The notes: generated by a model from the letters alone, not told the origin. Positions 53,893 through 64,000 are shown, counted from the stretch's first letter. The stretch: 64,000 nucleotides of DNA from Craterostigma plantagineum (GCA_027422505.1 JAPQWV010000635.1:124001-188000); one strand, 5' to 3'. Program-made: numbers and translations.

Positions 53893-55444
53893 GGTTGGTG
53901 CAGTCGAATCGTCCGTGGTTTTGATCTTGTTTAGACAAGAGAGTTAGTAACGAACGAACGAGATGAGAAATATAAGTTTTGAGAAAAAAAATCGTTTAAA
54001 GAATTTCTTAGAACTAAGTGACCGTGTGTGATGGTCGATAATGTATGAAGAGAAAAATATATTTTGAAATTAGGAGAAGTTCTAGAAATTTTAAAAAATG
54101 AGATTAGAGGCGAGAAAGAAAAAAATATTTATGTCAAAAGTGGTCTAGGGTGATAAGACTAAAGTGTAAGGATCAAATCTTAAATAAGTTTGAGAAAATT
54201 TACCCCGAGAAACTTTTAACACGAGGAAAAATATTTAACACGTCAGAAAACTTCGCAGGTAGAGACGTGATTGTATGAATGATTATCCGAGAAATTATGT
54301 GTTGAGAAATTTCGGTGTTTGTGAGTGTTAAAGAGAAATTTTCGGAAGAAAAATTCTCAGTTGAAAAATTTCTCGGATTTTAAAATTTCGCATGTGAGTA
54401 AGATTCTCAGTTGAGAATTTTAAAGCTTCGCAAGAAAATTTCGCAAGTTGTAAAAAATTCGTATCGAGAGTTGAAGTGTGGTTTTGAAAGACTTTCTCAA
54501 TTTCAAAAATTTTGACTTAGAAATATTTCTTAGCTTTTGAAAGTGAGCTGTTGAGAAAATCCTTGAGATGAAATTTCGCAAGTTATGACAATTTCGCGGT
54601 TTAAATGAATTCTTGAAATGAACGCATATGAAGTTTCTCGGATTTTAAAAGGTGTCGCGTGTTGTAATGTGATTTGAGAAAGTTTCTCGGAAAAAAATTT
54701 CGCGGCTTAGAAAAATTCGCGGAATAAGCTTTCTCGGATATGGAATTTCTCGGATTATTAAGAGTAAGCAAATTTCGCAGATGAAGGTTTCTGAGTAAGC
54801 AAATTTCGCGTGTTAGAAAAATTCTCGGAATCAAATTTCTCGTATATGAAGTTTCTCGGATTTTAAAGGGTACGTGGTTGAGAAAAAATGAAGCGACAGT
54901 GAGGTAAAACAGAGAAATTTTCGCGGTTTAAAAATTCTCGGGATCAACTTTCGCGGATATGGAAATTTCGCGGACTCGAACGATTAAGCAAAATTTCGCA
55001 AGAACGAGCTTTCACTGTTCCATTGCTTACACGCGTTTTGCCAGAAAATCGTCTCGTTCTTGCTCAAATCTCAGTCAAAATCGCTCAAACTTGATCCTAA
55101 ACTTCAGAAATTCTTCCCTAAACACATAATCGACCGTTTTGTGAGCTAAAAACAACAAGAAATAGGTCAAATCGACCAAAAACAGAGAATGGTCGAGATG
55201 TCCTTTTCTGAAGAGTTTTTGCTTCGATCTTGCTCAAAACTCGTTAAAACTGATCCAAAAGTGTTTTAAAAACATTTTAGGCATAGAATCGATCTGGGGG
55301 AAGGTTTTAAACACAAAAACAAAGCATTAATACCCCAAAAACGAGCTCAAAATGCCCGAAAGTGATTTTTACCCAAAAACACCTTTGATCTTTCTCGGAA
55401 TCGAACGAAACTGGATTCAAATCAATGCAGATCGATCCACGTTT
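53893..55444 (-). repeat. Copia 5' leader with TTTCTCGGA/TTTCGCGG motifs
   Basis: Untranslated sequence between primer site and gag. 54230-55010 has more than twenty-five TTTCGCAAG, TTTCGCGG and TTTCTCGGA words, similar in kind to those in the spacer at 46570-47530. 55020-55400 includes two related blocks (CGTTCTTGCTCAAA, CCTAAAC/TTTTAAAC near 55060 and 55215). Confidence 0.8.
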
Positions 55445-55456
55445 GCTCTGATACCA
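55445..55456 (-). other. Copia primer-binding site
   Basis: Minus strand TGGTATCAGAGC, initiator tRNA-Met type, two bases from the LTR edge at 55459. Confidence 0.93.
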
Positions 55457-55458
55457 CT

Positions 55459-55750
55459 TGTTGGTCCCACAAACAAGGAATCAAAGAGGCTTTGATGGAA
55501 TGAAAAAGGGAGAATTTCTCACCTTGTAGTGTGTGTAGTGTGTGAAAACTAGGGCTAGCCTTTTGATCTTTGATTACCTTTCAAATGGTGTTGGTAAAAC
55601 CTTATATACCACATTAACCCTAGGTATATTAAGGCCCATACACCAAAAATTAAAATAATTACATTCAAGTCCAAAGCCCAAGCTAAAAGGATCATTACAA
55701 TATAAATCCCAAGACTTAAACTATTGACACAATCACTAAATATCCTAACA
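55459..55750 (-). repeat. Copia LTR, right copy (5' LTR)
   Basis: 292 bp, differing from the left copy at about four positions (GGGTTAGCC/GGGCTAGCC, GATATTTG/GATCTTTG, GGCACAT/GGCCCAT, GGATAATT/GGATCATT). Followed by the TSD GAATG. Confidence 0.95.
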
Positions 55751-55755
55751 GAATG

Positions 55756-56394
55756 CAAGGAACCGAAAGAACGAGCCGAAGCGAAGCTCGAATTCAAGAA
55801 GTATGATCCCCAGAAGGCTGAAAAGGGAGAGGGCAGCAAAGGCGCTTCCTCGTCGTCGTCAAAGATCACGTGTTTGGGTAAGGGACACATCGCGTCGCAA
55901 TGCCCGAATGCCCGTACCATGACGATTCTGGACGATGGAAAGTATGTAAGTGCCAGCGAGGACGATAAAGACGAAGCACTAGAGGACGAGGGGGAACAAT
56001 ATGTTGCAAGTGGTGAAGAGGTATTGGTGGCCATGAGGACGTTGAGCGCTCAAATGACCGAGGAGGAAAACCAAAGGCACAACATCTTCCATACACGTTG
56101 CAAGGTCCAAGAGAAGGTATGCTTACTTCTCATTGATGGGGGTAGCTGTACTAATTGTGTTAGTTCGTACCTTGTTGAGAAACTAGGGCTGCTCATGGAG
56201 GTCCATCCGAATCCGTACCGACTACATTGGTTGAATGATCACGGAGAGATACGGGTGAATCGTCAAGCTCGGGTAAAATTCTTGATAGGGAAGCACGAAG
56301 ACGAGGTGTTGTGCGACGTTGTGCCAATGAGCGCTGGACATATTCTGCTCGGAAGGCCTTGGGAGTTCGATCACCCACCATGGACGATCCAATA
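55756..56394 (+). pseudogene. Gypsy gag end and protease (continuation after the Copia)
   Basis: Resumes the element opened at 40113. A Lys/Ser-rich stretch leads to a degraded zinc knuckle (CLGKGHIASQCPN, first Cys pair damaged), then an acidic linker and a retropepsin-like protease (VCLLLIDGGSCTNCVSSYLV, with DGGS in place of the usual DSGA/DSGS; HILLGRPW at the end). The protease cuts the polyprotein. The frame ends at TAA 56392 where relatives continue into RT, so at least one break. Confidence 0.88.
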
Positions 56395-57273
56395 AATACC
56401 AGTTGGAGCATAACAAGAATACGTACACGTTCGTACCACTCTCTCCAATTCAGGTTCATACCGAAACAATAAAAATGAGGGGAAAAAGGCAAGAGGGAAG
56501 TGAGCGACAAAAGCCTAGCGAGAGTGAGAAAAGAACCGAAAGTGAGAAAAAAATAAGTAAGAAAAATGAGAGTGAAACAAATGAAAAGCCGAAAGCAAGT
56601 GAGAGAAAAGGCACTTTCAATGCGAGTTTGAGAGATGTAGATAGGGCTGTGAATTCCCATAAGTCGTTCATCTTGCTCTTGCACAAGGAGACACTACTAT
56701 CTTCTAGTGATCTTCCTCATGAGTTACCTTCAGAAATACTTTCTATTTTGACTGAGGTCGCAGATATTATGCCTGAGGAAGTCCCCGATGGCTTGCCTCC
56801 ACTTCGAGGGATCGAGCACCAGATCGACTTCGTTCCCTGCTCAACCATTCCAAACCGACCAGCTTATCGAGCCAATCCAGAGGAAACAAAGAGCTTCAGA
56901 AGCAAGTTGAGGACCTGTTATCGAAGGGTCACATTCGGGAGTCCTTGAGTCCATGCGTCGTACCGGTCATTCTCGTACCAAAAAAGGATGGCACTTGGCG
57001 CATGTGCATCGACTGCAGGGCGGTAAATAAAATCACCATGAAATACCGTCACCCTATTCCCCATCTAGATGATATACTTGGCGAATTACATGGTGCGTCT
57101 TTATTTTCAAAAATTAATATAAAATCAGGGTATCATCAGATTCGGGTCAAAGAAGGTGATTAATGGAAAACAACCTTTAAGACTAAGCTGAGGTCGGGGG
57201 GCTAGGGTTGAGTTGCAGAAGGTTGTTTACTCCTGAAATTCCTTGTTTGGCCTTTACGAGTGGTTAGTGATGC
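56395..57273 (+). pseudogene. Gypsy reverse transcriptase, N-terminal part, cut by an LTR element
   Basis: 56403-56948: Lys/Glu/Ser-rich linker, then LPPLRGIEHQIDFVPCSTIP and NRPAYRANPEE, the classic start of plant Gypsy RT. 56945-57163, another frame: PVILVPKKDGTWRMCIDCRA, YRHPIPHLDDILGELHGA, FSKINIKSGYHQIRVKEGD. A TAA then replaces the usual Glu codon. The sequence continues to GLYEWLVM at about 57270, where the next element begins. The YxDD core, RNase H and integrase are not in the window. Asp is changed to Asn in SKINIKSGYHQ (normally SKIDL). Confidence 0.9.
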
Positions 57274-58017
57274 TGATGCGGACCGAAAAATCGACCCTGC
57301 CATCAACAGTGCGCTGGAAGGTATCGGTCCGTCGCCGTTTCGAGTTCGTCGTCTTCGTCTTCGGTGGATTCCTGAAACGTCACAAAAAAGAGGAGCTAAA
57401 GGGCGCCGTTTCGGCGACGCCCCTCCGACGCTCAAGTCAGATAATTATTCGTCGGCGTTAAAGCGTATTGGAAAATAAAATAAGTCAATAAATAGAGAGC
57501 GCTGATCGAACGTTGAGCTATGAGACAATACGTCCGTGGATCCTTCGTGTAAGATGCTAGAAGGAGAATACTATGTCGAGTTTTATAAGAGTGTCATATG
57601 TAAGAGGAGATGATATGAAAACGATATTAATAGGGGAGAATGATAAATGATGAGTCGAAGTGCCAGATCAGAGCTAGAATGGAATTAGTCATAGAGTAAA
57701 AAAAGTCCTCCAACCTCCTTTTCCAAGTGCCTTTTAATGTTGACTCTCCCACATGAGATCATGGAGCACCCCATCATGTGAGTGGGTGGTTTATCAGACT
57801 CCATTATGTTAGTGGGGCTCAACGACCTTCTATCACCCTGAACGAAGCTCTCGAGTAGCCTTTATCCCAAGCGGGACTTCGCCTCCTCGGCAGCACTCCT
57901 TCGGGCACATGTCGCCTCGGGAGCGTTTCCCGCTCGCGGCGTATTTTCCGCGGGAGATATTTCCCGCCTCGTCTTTGGTTAGACTCGAATATTTGACCAT
58001 TCAATACGGGGATAACA
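57274..58017 (-). repeat. LTR, left copy of the tandem element
   Basis: 744 bp. Contains a minus-strand TATAAAA (57581-57587). The inner end reads TGTTATCCCCGTATTG on the minus strand. It shares ATCGACCCTGCCATCAACAG and GGGCGCCGTTTCGGCGACGC with the second LTR. Confidence 0.82.
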
Positions 58018-60955
58018 ATAGTCCCCCTCACAAATAGTCCAAAAGAGTGTTAGTGATTTTTGGACGTAGTATAGGTAAAATATTCGAGCATAACGTACGT
58101 CCTTCCCGAGCATCGACCTTCCTAAATATCATGTTAACATATAAATATAGGAAAGGGTAAATATTCATACCGACGGTGTCCCAAGCGTTGTCATCTGTAC
58201 CGCTCTCAAATTCCTTCTCAAGGTCAGCTTGTTGGCGTTCAAGTCGTGGGCGGTGCATTCGTAGGCTTAGCCTCCGAGCCACAATTGTGAGGGAGGGTGT
58301 TACGCAAGTTTAGTGCCACATTCGTGGGCTTTTATCCCGAGCAGGTCGGGTCTTCAGGCGATATTCATGGAGATTTATCCCGAGCAGGTCGGGTCTTCAG
58401 GCGAGATTCGTGGAGTTTTATATCCGCCACAATTGTGGGCTCAGGAGGCCTGCCGCCCGAATGCACCTTCCCCACGGACTTATTCATATTCATGTTGCGT
58501 TCGTCGAATTTGTTTGATACCTCAGGCGTGGTTATAATAGGTGTGAGCGGGATGTGTAGGATCGAGAATTCCTGCACTCAAATAGCTCAAAGGAAGCGGT
58601 GAATGTGCTACTAAGTCCGAAAATGTCGATGTTGATAGTATCCGTCGAGCAATAAAGATCAATATCCAAAAGCATATATTATCATAGCTCATGACGGAGT
58701 CACCCAATGCAAAGAATGTTAACAGCTCAATTTATTTTTCGTAGCTTCAGCAAGAATAATAGAATAAAATTATTTCCAGCAATAAATCAAGATGGCTCTA
58801 CATCAAATATAATTGATTCACGCGGCCCAATAAAAATCATCACAGCAGCAGGCCTATGTGCATGGTAGAGAAAACATGCTAGGAAAATAAATCCTATTTA
58901 CCCAACATGCATAGTGAGCCCAATGACAACCCTAACACAGCCCATAGGAAACTTAACTCATATTTCTAAACATTCGCGAAATGGCCCTAAAGGTTCAGAT
59001 TTTATCATATCTGCTTTCATGTAAAATACTAGTCGCAGTCCTTTACCTGAAATATTTTTCCACGAGCCCCAAAACATTGAAAAACTTACGATCGACTTTT
59101 CTTCCTGATCGACAGCAGATCTGCCCTCGGCTGTCTCGAATGTGACCGTTGTTGCCCTCGTGGAGGTACAATCGTCCGATGATGATGGTTTCTCGGCGAG
59201 AGATCTATAAGTCGCGAGATCGTGACTTTTCCCTTGGCCACCCTCTCGATCCAACTCAGCGCTGGCTCGGCTCCGGCGAGGGTCGGTGTCGGAGGCGAAG
59301 GAACAGTATGACTAGTATACATCTGGATATCCCTAATTTTAAGGGATCGACGTCGATCGACCGGAAACTCGCAATGTCATATGGTGATTACTTGGTGTTG
59401 GTGGCGCGGCCTTGTCCATCGCTGGCGATCGTGATGGTCTGTTCTTGGAAGGCACGAGTATCCCCTTGGTTAGAGGACTATCAAAAGTGCCTGATGGTGG
59501 CCTCGGTTTCACCAGTGGCTGCGCTTGCGCCCGGATTTACGGCTGTCCGCAGTTGCGCTTCTAGAGGTTGGCGATGGTCTATTCCGTGCAGCGAAGCCAG
59601 CTTAGGGTGTCGATGTCCTCGAGCGTCTTTCCTGCACTCAAAATACCTCAAGAGAAGACATGAAGTGCATATTATTCTCTCAGGCCGTTGCTAATGCCAT
59701 CTCCTCGAGGATAACAACTGCTTGAACCTCTTTTCAAAATTATATTACTCCCATACGATCAGATTCACCAGAAAATATCTCCCAATATTGCCGATAGCAA
59801 TTTAATTAAATCTAAGGAGCAGAGCTAAACAAATACGACCGACGTTTGAAGCTAAATTATGTTACCTTCATGACCTCCCTAAACAACCAGCCTAACAAAA
59901 ATTAATAATCGCAGGCCTACAAGAAGAGTTCAAGCATTCACAGTATTTGGCCCAACAAATAATGTTTCAACAGCCCACTTAATTCCTAATATCTGGCCCA
60001 CATAACCTATTCCAGCGGCTCAATTTATACCTAAGAGAATTACTCGAACAGCTCACATATTTCTATGATTCACACACTAACCCCATATCTTCATATATCA
60101 CAATATATGCTCCCAAGTAAATTAACAGAAATGACCCACTAGTTTGTGTAATTTCCAATAGACCTCGAAACACAGGAAAACTTACAACCGGGTCCAACCA
60201 GAGATCAACGATGGATCTGCCATTGGTGGCCGAAGGGCGGCCGAGGTGGTCGTCATCAGTCCTTGAGGGACCGGTCTCGTGGTGGTTTCGTCCCATAATT
60301 ATCGGCGATTACGACTCAGGTGAGAATATTGACTCGATCGTCCCTCTCACACCTTCAAACTGAGTCACCCGCGATTTGGTCTCTGAAAAGCGATGTGCGT
60401 AGGCGATTCAAGCCGCGATTTACGTCCTCTCCAGCAGAGGGTGAATCTATTGATGTCCTTGGCTCCGGCGATGGTGCTATAGAGACGGAGAGCGAACGAC
60501 CTGTCCTCGCTTGACTGTGGTTGTCGTCGACGCGAGATCCTCCGTCAATTGAGTGGGTGCAGAATCTCAAGAGCCGTCAGGAGTGTTCTCGAGATAAGAG
60601 GACGTTACAGTGAGCCGGGTGGTGGTCCTTGGTTGATCATCGGTTGTGCCTGGTCTACGAACAAGGCCTCAAGTGGTTGCAGGATCTGCTTCAGCAGATG
60701 CCGGCGAGTAAACTATTGAGGGTCAATGATGTTCGCTTTGGTAGACGATGGTGAATCAGGCCTCGACAGTGCATTGTTCGTCGTCGTGCTCGAAGCTGCC
60801 GATACCGACGTAAGGGTCGGCTGCTCGCGAGGGTGATGCGAGCGTGGTTTTGCTGATGTCGAGCTCGCAATGGGCTAAACGGGGCAAATTGTGGCGGACT
60901 CGAAACGGCTTCAGATTTTCCGATTCTCCCAAGTGCACCTTTTTATTTATCTGAT
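58018..60955 (-). other. Internal region of the tandem element: repeated exon-intron-like modules
   Basis: On the minus strand, introns 60185-59632 and 59089-58572 each start GTAAGTTTT and end TTGAGTGCAG, with related interiors. Between them lies a 542-base exon-like part (open stretch VAKGKVTISRLIDLSPRN). After the second intron: NKSVGKVHSGGRPPEPTIVA and RPRLERQQADLEKEFESG. A 53-bp tandem duplication (TTATCCCGAGCAGGTCGGGT) lies at 58335-58420. No known domain. It may be a decayed, spliced gag-leader region. Confidence 0.55.
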
Positions 60956-60972
60956 TCCCACAGACGGCGCCA
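60956..60972 (-). other. Primer-binding site of the tandem element
   Basis: Minus strand TGGCGCCGTCTGTGGGA, two bases from the LTR edge at 60975. Same sequence as the site at 11356. Confidence 0.88.
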
Positions 60973-60974
60973 AT

Positions 60975-61787
60975 TGATGCGGACCGAAAAATCGACCCTG
61001 CCATCAACAGTGCGCTGGAAGCTATCGGTCCGTCGCCGTTTCGAGCCCGCCGTCTTCGCCTTCGACGGATCCCTGAAATACCACGAAAAAACGAGCTAAA
61101 GGGCGCCGTTTCGGCGACGCCCCTCCGACGCTCAAGTCAGATATTCGTTCGTCGGCGTTAAAGCGTAAAAAGATAATCGAAAATAGCAAATAATAATTAG
61201 AGACAGTATAAAGCGATGGGGCGTTAAGCTATGAGATAGCGCTTCCTTCAATCTTTCTAGAGGTGTTAGAACGCCTCGAATGTTGTAATAGGAGAGATGA
61301 GTGCGAGAGTCATATGGAGAGGTCCGTCCCATGCGATGAGATGGTGGATTAAGTTTTATAGTAGAGGAATGATCAATCGTTGAAGTGATAGAGTTAGAGA
61401 TGATGGAATCAGATATCGTACCTTTGCATTTCTAGCCTCCTTACATATGTGTAAGCCCATGCACTAATCCACTAAACACGATTGAAGAGGTGGAGATTAA
61501 ATAACCACCCACTCATGTTCATCCACTAATGACTTGGTCCACACGTTAAAACTAACGAGGTAGCAAGAGTGACCTTATAACTGCTCCTGTCATGTTTAAG
61601 ATAAGACTTCAATTTTAGAATAAATCCTTCGGTCACGTGATGTCCTTAGCGTGGCGCTCGAGCAAGGCGTCATTCCTTGGGTAGCGCTCATTCGGGCATG
61701 GGCCGCCTCGGGAGGTATTTTCGCGGGAATGCTACCCGTCCATTTCGGTTAGACTCGAATATTGACCGATTAAATATGGGGATAACA
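60975..61787 (-). repeat. LTR, middle copy of the tandem element
   Basis: 813 bp, diverged from the left copy by many substitutions and several indels (visibly well over 10%). TATAAAA on the minus strand at 61354-61360. Ends GATAACA followed by the purine tract. Confidence 0.82.
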
Positions 61788-62798
61788 ATAGTCCCCCTCA
61801 CAAATAGTCCAAAGGAGTGTTAGTGATTTTTGGACGTAGTATAGGTAAAAATATTCGAGTATAATCTATGTCCTTCCCGAGCATCGACCTTCCTAAATAT
61901 CATGTTAACATATGAATATTGAAAACGATAAATATTCATACCGACGGTGTCCCAGCGTTCATCTGTACCGCTCTCAAATTCCTCCTCAAAGTCGGCTTGT
62001 GGAGATTCAAGTCGTGGGCGGTGCATTCGTATGCTTAGGCTCCGAGCCACAATTGTGAGGGAGGGAGTTCGCAAGTTTCGTGCCACATTCGTGGACTTCT
62101 ATCCCGAGCAGGTCTGGTCTTCGGTTCGTGGAGATCTATCCCGAGCAGGTCGGGTCTTCGGGCGAAATTCGTGGAGATTTATGTCCGCCACAATTGTGGG
62201 CTCGGGAGGCCTGCCGCCCGAATGCACCTTCCCCACGGACTTATACGGATTTCATATGGCGTTCGTCGAATTTGTTCAATCCCTTGGGCGTAGGTATAAT
62301 AGGCGTGAGCGGGATATGTAGCATCGAGATTTCCCTGCACTCAAGTAGCTCCAAGGAAATGGCAAACTTGCAATTAAGTCCGAACATGTCGGTGTTGATA
62401 TTATTCCGCCGAGTATTAAGTTAACTTTTTCAGAGCATATAAAATCAAAATCCGAGACTTAATTGATCAGATACGAAAAGTAGCAGAGCAATGCAATTTT
62501 GTTCTTCCAGCAACACCATTAATTCTAGCAACCTAATTCAGGAGTAAAAGGCCTATATAATCCCGCGATCAAAGTAGTAATTCCAGAAAGCCTAGCAAAA
62601 TTTATAACGGAAGGTCCATATAATTTATATCACAGTCTATATAGAAAAACAATAGGCCCGAAATAATTCCCAGATAGCCCATCATGGACTGTAAGCCAAC
62701 CGAAGCCCATAAGAAACTTACTCCCAATATTTTCAAAAATCGCAGAATCATCCCAGCATTCAAATTTTATAATATGCACTCCCAAATAAAATAACAGC
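61788..62798 (-). other. Second internal copy of the tandem element, interrupted
   Basis: Matches 58018-59030 in order: GTCCCCCTCACAAATAGTCC, CTTCCCGAGCATCGACCTTC, CCGACGGTGTCCCA, GGCGGTGCATTCGT, ATGCACCTTCCCCACGGACT, CCTGCACTCAAGTAGCTC. The intron-like part begins at 62335 and is cut at 62798 by the next element, so its splice donor and the third LTR (if any) lie beyond it. Confidence 0.8.
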
Positions 62799-64000
62799 TG
62801 ATAAACGTATTTTAATACGTTTATTGTTATGTTTATTTGGGTTATAATAGGAATGATCATTCTATGCATTTATTGGCTCTATTTACACCCATTTAAATAT
62901 TGTAGGACCTTCGAATGATTATCGAGCGAAAAGGAACAAAAACGAGGCGAAAACGACACGAAAATGGTGAAGTTTGAAGCTGCCAGATATACGTCACGGC
63001 CGTGAACAGTCTTAACAGAGCCGTGAATCATGGCAGAGAGCTTAAAGAGCAAAGGTCACCTAGTGTCACGGCCGTGAATCCTACTGCACGAAGCCGTGAA
63101 ATCGGGCAGTGGGTCGATTATCGAGAGTCACGGCCGTGAACTTCTATGCACGAGGCCGTGAACTTGGGCAGTGAGCATGAGAGACTTAAGCTTACATTGT
63201 CACGGCCGTGAGCATCGTTGTACGAAGCCGTGAATCTAGGCAGAGACTTCACTCTACCTTGTCACGGCCGTGACTCCTCAGCAAGAAGCCGTGAACGGTG
63301 GCAGATAGCTTGATGAAGAAAATTCCTTTAAGTCACGGCCGTGACTTCAGATGCAACAAACCGTGACTCTTGCCAGAAAGTCAAGTTTGAGGGTTTAAGC
63401 CGCCTTCACGGCCGTGACACCTCATGCAAGAGGCCGTGACTCATGCCAGAAAGTCAAGAAATAGGGTTTTTAGCCGCCGTCACGGCCGTGAAGGCCCGTT
63501 ATGAAGCCGTGAACGTGCCAAATTTCAAGGTTTTGGCCCATTTTCGAAGGATAAAAGGGGAACCCTCCTTAGAACTCAATAACAACTTGATAGGGACGAA
63601 AAACTGAGAGCAAGGAAGTGAAGGAAGAACACTAGAAGCAGTCCCGTGATTCGGAGGAGCTCAAGGGACGATCCGACGACGAAGCTACGCTCATACGATC
63701 GAGGAACGAGAGCTCCACCTCGGAAACGCCATATTCACTTCTTAGGGAAGTTTTTATGAGTTCTCTATCCTCGTTACCTTTAAATCTCGTTGTTGTGACG
63801 TTTAATATGAGTAGCTAATCCTTTTGTGTGTTCGGGAGTAGATGAACGTTGGGTTATGTCGTAGTTAAGGCGTAAGATAATCGTGAACACGTGTATTCGA
63901 CTATTTATCGTTCTATGATATTGTTTCTTCGTATCAATATGTCTATGTGTTGATATGAATGTGTGATATATCGTTTAGGGCGACAGCTAAATAACGATTA
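62799..64000 (+). repeat. Probable start of a Ty3/Gypsy LTR (Athila-like?), runs off the window
   Basis: Starts TGATAAACG with inverted arms TAAACGTATT/AATACGTTTA just inside, interrupting the tandem element at ACAGC (candidate TSD). The sequence is non-coding, contains the palindrome array at 62994-63492, and later long AT-rich parts. The end is outside the window. Lineage is a guess from the TGATAAACGTATTTTAATAC start. Confidence 0.5.
62994..63512 (+). repeat. Array of eight TCACGGCCGTGA palindromes with half-sites
   Basis: The perfect 12-bp palindrome TCACGGCCGTGA starts at 62994, 63066, 63128, 63200, 63261, 63332, 63406 and 63480 (spacing 61-74). Each is followed about 25 bases later by a half-site (A/G)(A/G)(G/C)CCGTGA(A/C/T). 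Unit flanks (GGGCAG, TGCACGA, CCAGAAAGTCAAG) vary. The two-part structure is kept in all eight units while the sequence between drifts. Confidence 0.95.

Larger units (their letters stand above)
42332..55750 (-). mobile_element. Sirevirus-like Ty1/Copia element with long 3' extra region
   Basis: LTRs 42332-42630 and 55459-55750, TSD GAATG at 42327-42331 and 55751-55755, primer site on the right and purine tract on the left, hence minus orientation. Order (5'-3' on the minus strand): leader, gag with zinc knuckle, linker, protease, truncated integrase, RT-RNase H, repeat-rich spacer, broken reading frames of about 3.7 kb, 3' LTR. Order and size (13.4 kb) fit Sireviruses (SIRE1/Maximus lineage), which have an extra frame after pol. 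LTRs differ by about four substitutions plus a 7-bp indel, so insertion was recent, yet integrase is deleted. Confidence 0.93.
57274..62798 (-). mobile_element. Tandem non-autonomous LTR element (LTR-internal-LTR-internal...)
   Basis: LTR 57274-58017, internal region 58018-60974, second LTR 60975-61787, then a second internal copy from 61788 that continues to the break at 62798. Each LTR starts TGATGCGGACC and ends GATAACA on the plus strand, followed by ATAGTCCCCCTCACA (purine tract on the minus strand). The primer site is at 60956-60972, minus. A simple element would have target DNA after the second LTR; here the internal region starts again, so there are at least two fused units. No RT, protease or integrase seen. 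Left flank GATGC is the expected TSD; its partner is not in the window. Confidence 0.83.

Noticed and set aside
59149..59694. 181-residue plus-strand frame in the tandem element
   Set aside because: Opposite to the element's orientation and without any known motif; overlaps the exon-like segment on the other strand.
62994..63512. CRISPR-like array (regular spacing, palindromic repeats)
   Set aside because: Plant nuclear context, 12-bp repeats, related linkers and no cas genes; an LTR repeat array.

Overview
This window is nuclear DNA of a flowering plant, most likely a eudicot (my guess is an asterid, from the look of the repeats; not demonstrable here). Nearly all of it is a nest of transposable elements; I see no intact ordinary host gene. 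Evidence: Ty3/Gypsy and Ty1/Copia polyproteins, tRNA primer-binding sites and polypurine tracts, target-site duplications (TSDs) that reconnect split sequences, Helitron Rep/helicase, Mutator-like (MULE) transposase, and GT-AG introns.

Layout. 1-4038: end of a Ty3/Gypsy element (integrase plus 3' LTR, + strand). 4039-5430: broken Gypsy gag (- strand). 5935-10345: decayed autonomous-type Helitron (- strand), into whose flank a young non-autonomous LTR element (10351-16701, TSD GTTTG) has jumped. 17071-34600: a mosaic of truncated host-gene pieces, all on the + strand and several with introns: EBP2, class-3 lipase, thylakoid-type ADP/ATP carrier, TRM32-like, DExH helicase, WEB1-like. It probably lies inside a gene-capturing Helitron starting near 17071. 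Its EBP2 piece is split by a roughly 609-bp MITE (TSD AGCAGAAG), itself split by a 9.36-kb MULE (18406-27761, TSD GTCAATGGCC). 32898-33428: a second MITE. 34600-40112: AT-rich repeats. 40113-57273: a Ty3/Gypsy element (+) cut by a 13.4-kb Sirevirus-like Copia (42332-55750, - strand, TSD GAATG) and, within its reverse transcriptase, by a tandem non-autonomous LTR element (57274-62798, - strand). 62799-64000: probable start of another Gypsy LTR with an array of 12-bp palindromes.

The most interesting unit is the MULE. It carries a frameshifted MuDR-type transposase, an apparently intact five-exon DUF1985-ULP1 protease gene (about 660 residues), and a small TATA-driven reading frame with a DEK-C-like domain. 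Arrays of a GGGACCCGCGC motif fill its spacers and the protease gene's first intron. The gene-fragment mosaic and the retroelement with extra 3' reading frames are the next most interesting.

Insertion order from the nesting: Gypsy 40113 is older than Copia 42332 and the tandem element 57274; the fragment mosaic is older than the MITE, which is older than the MULE; the Helitron flank is older than the 10351 element. LTR pairs of the 10351 element (10 substitutions in about 1 kb) and the Copia (about 4 in 290 bp) indicate recent insertions.
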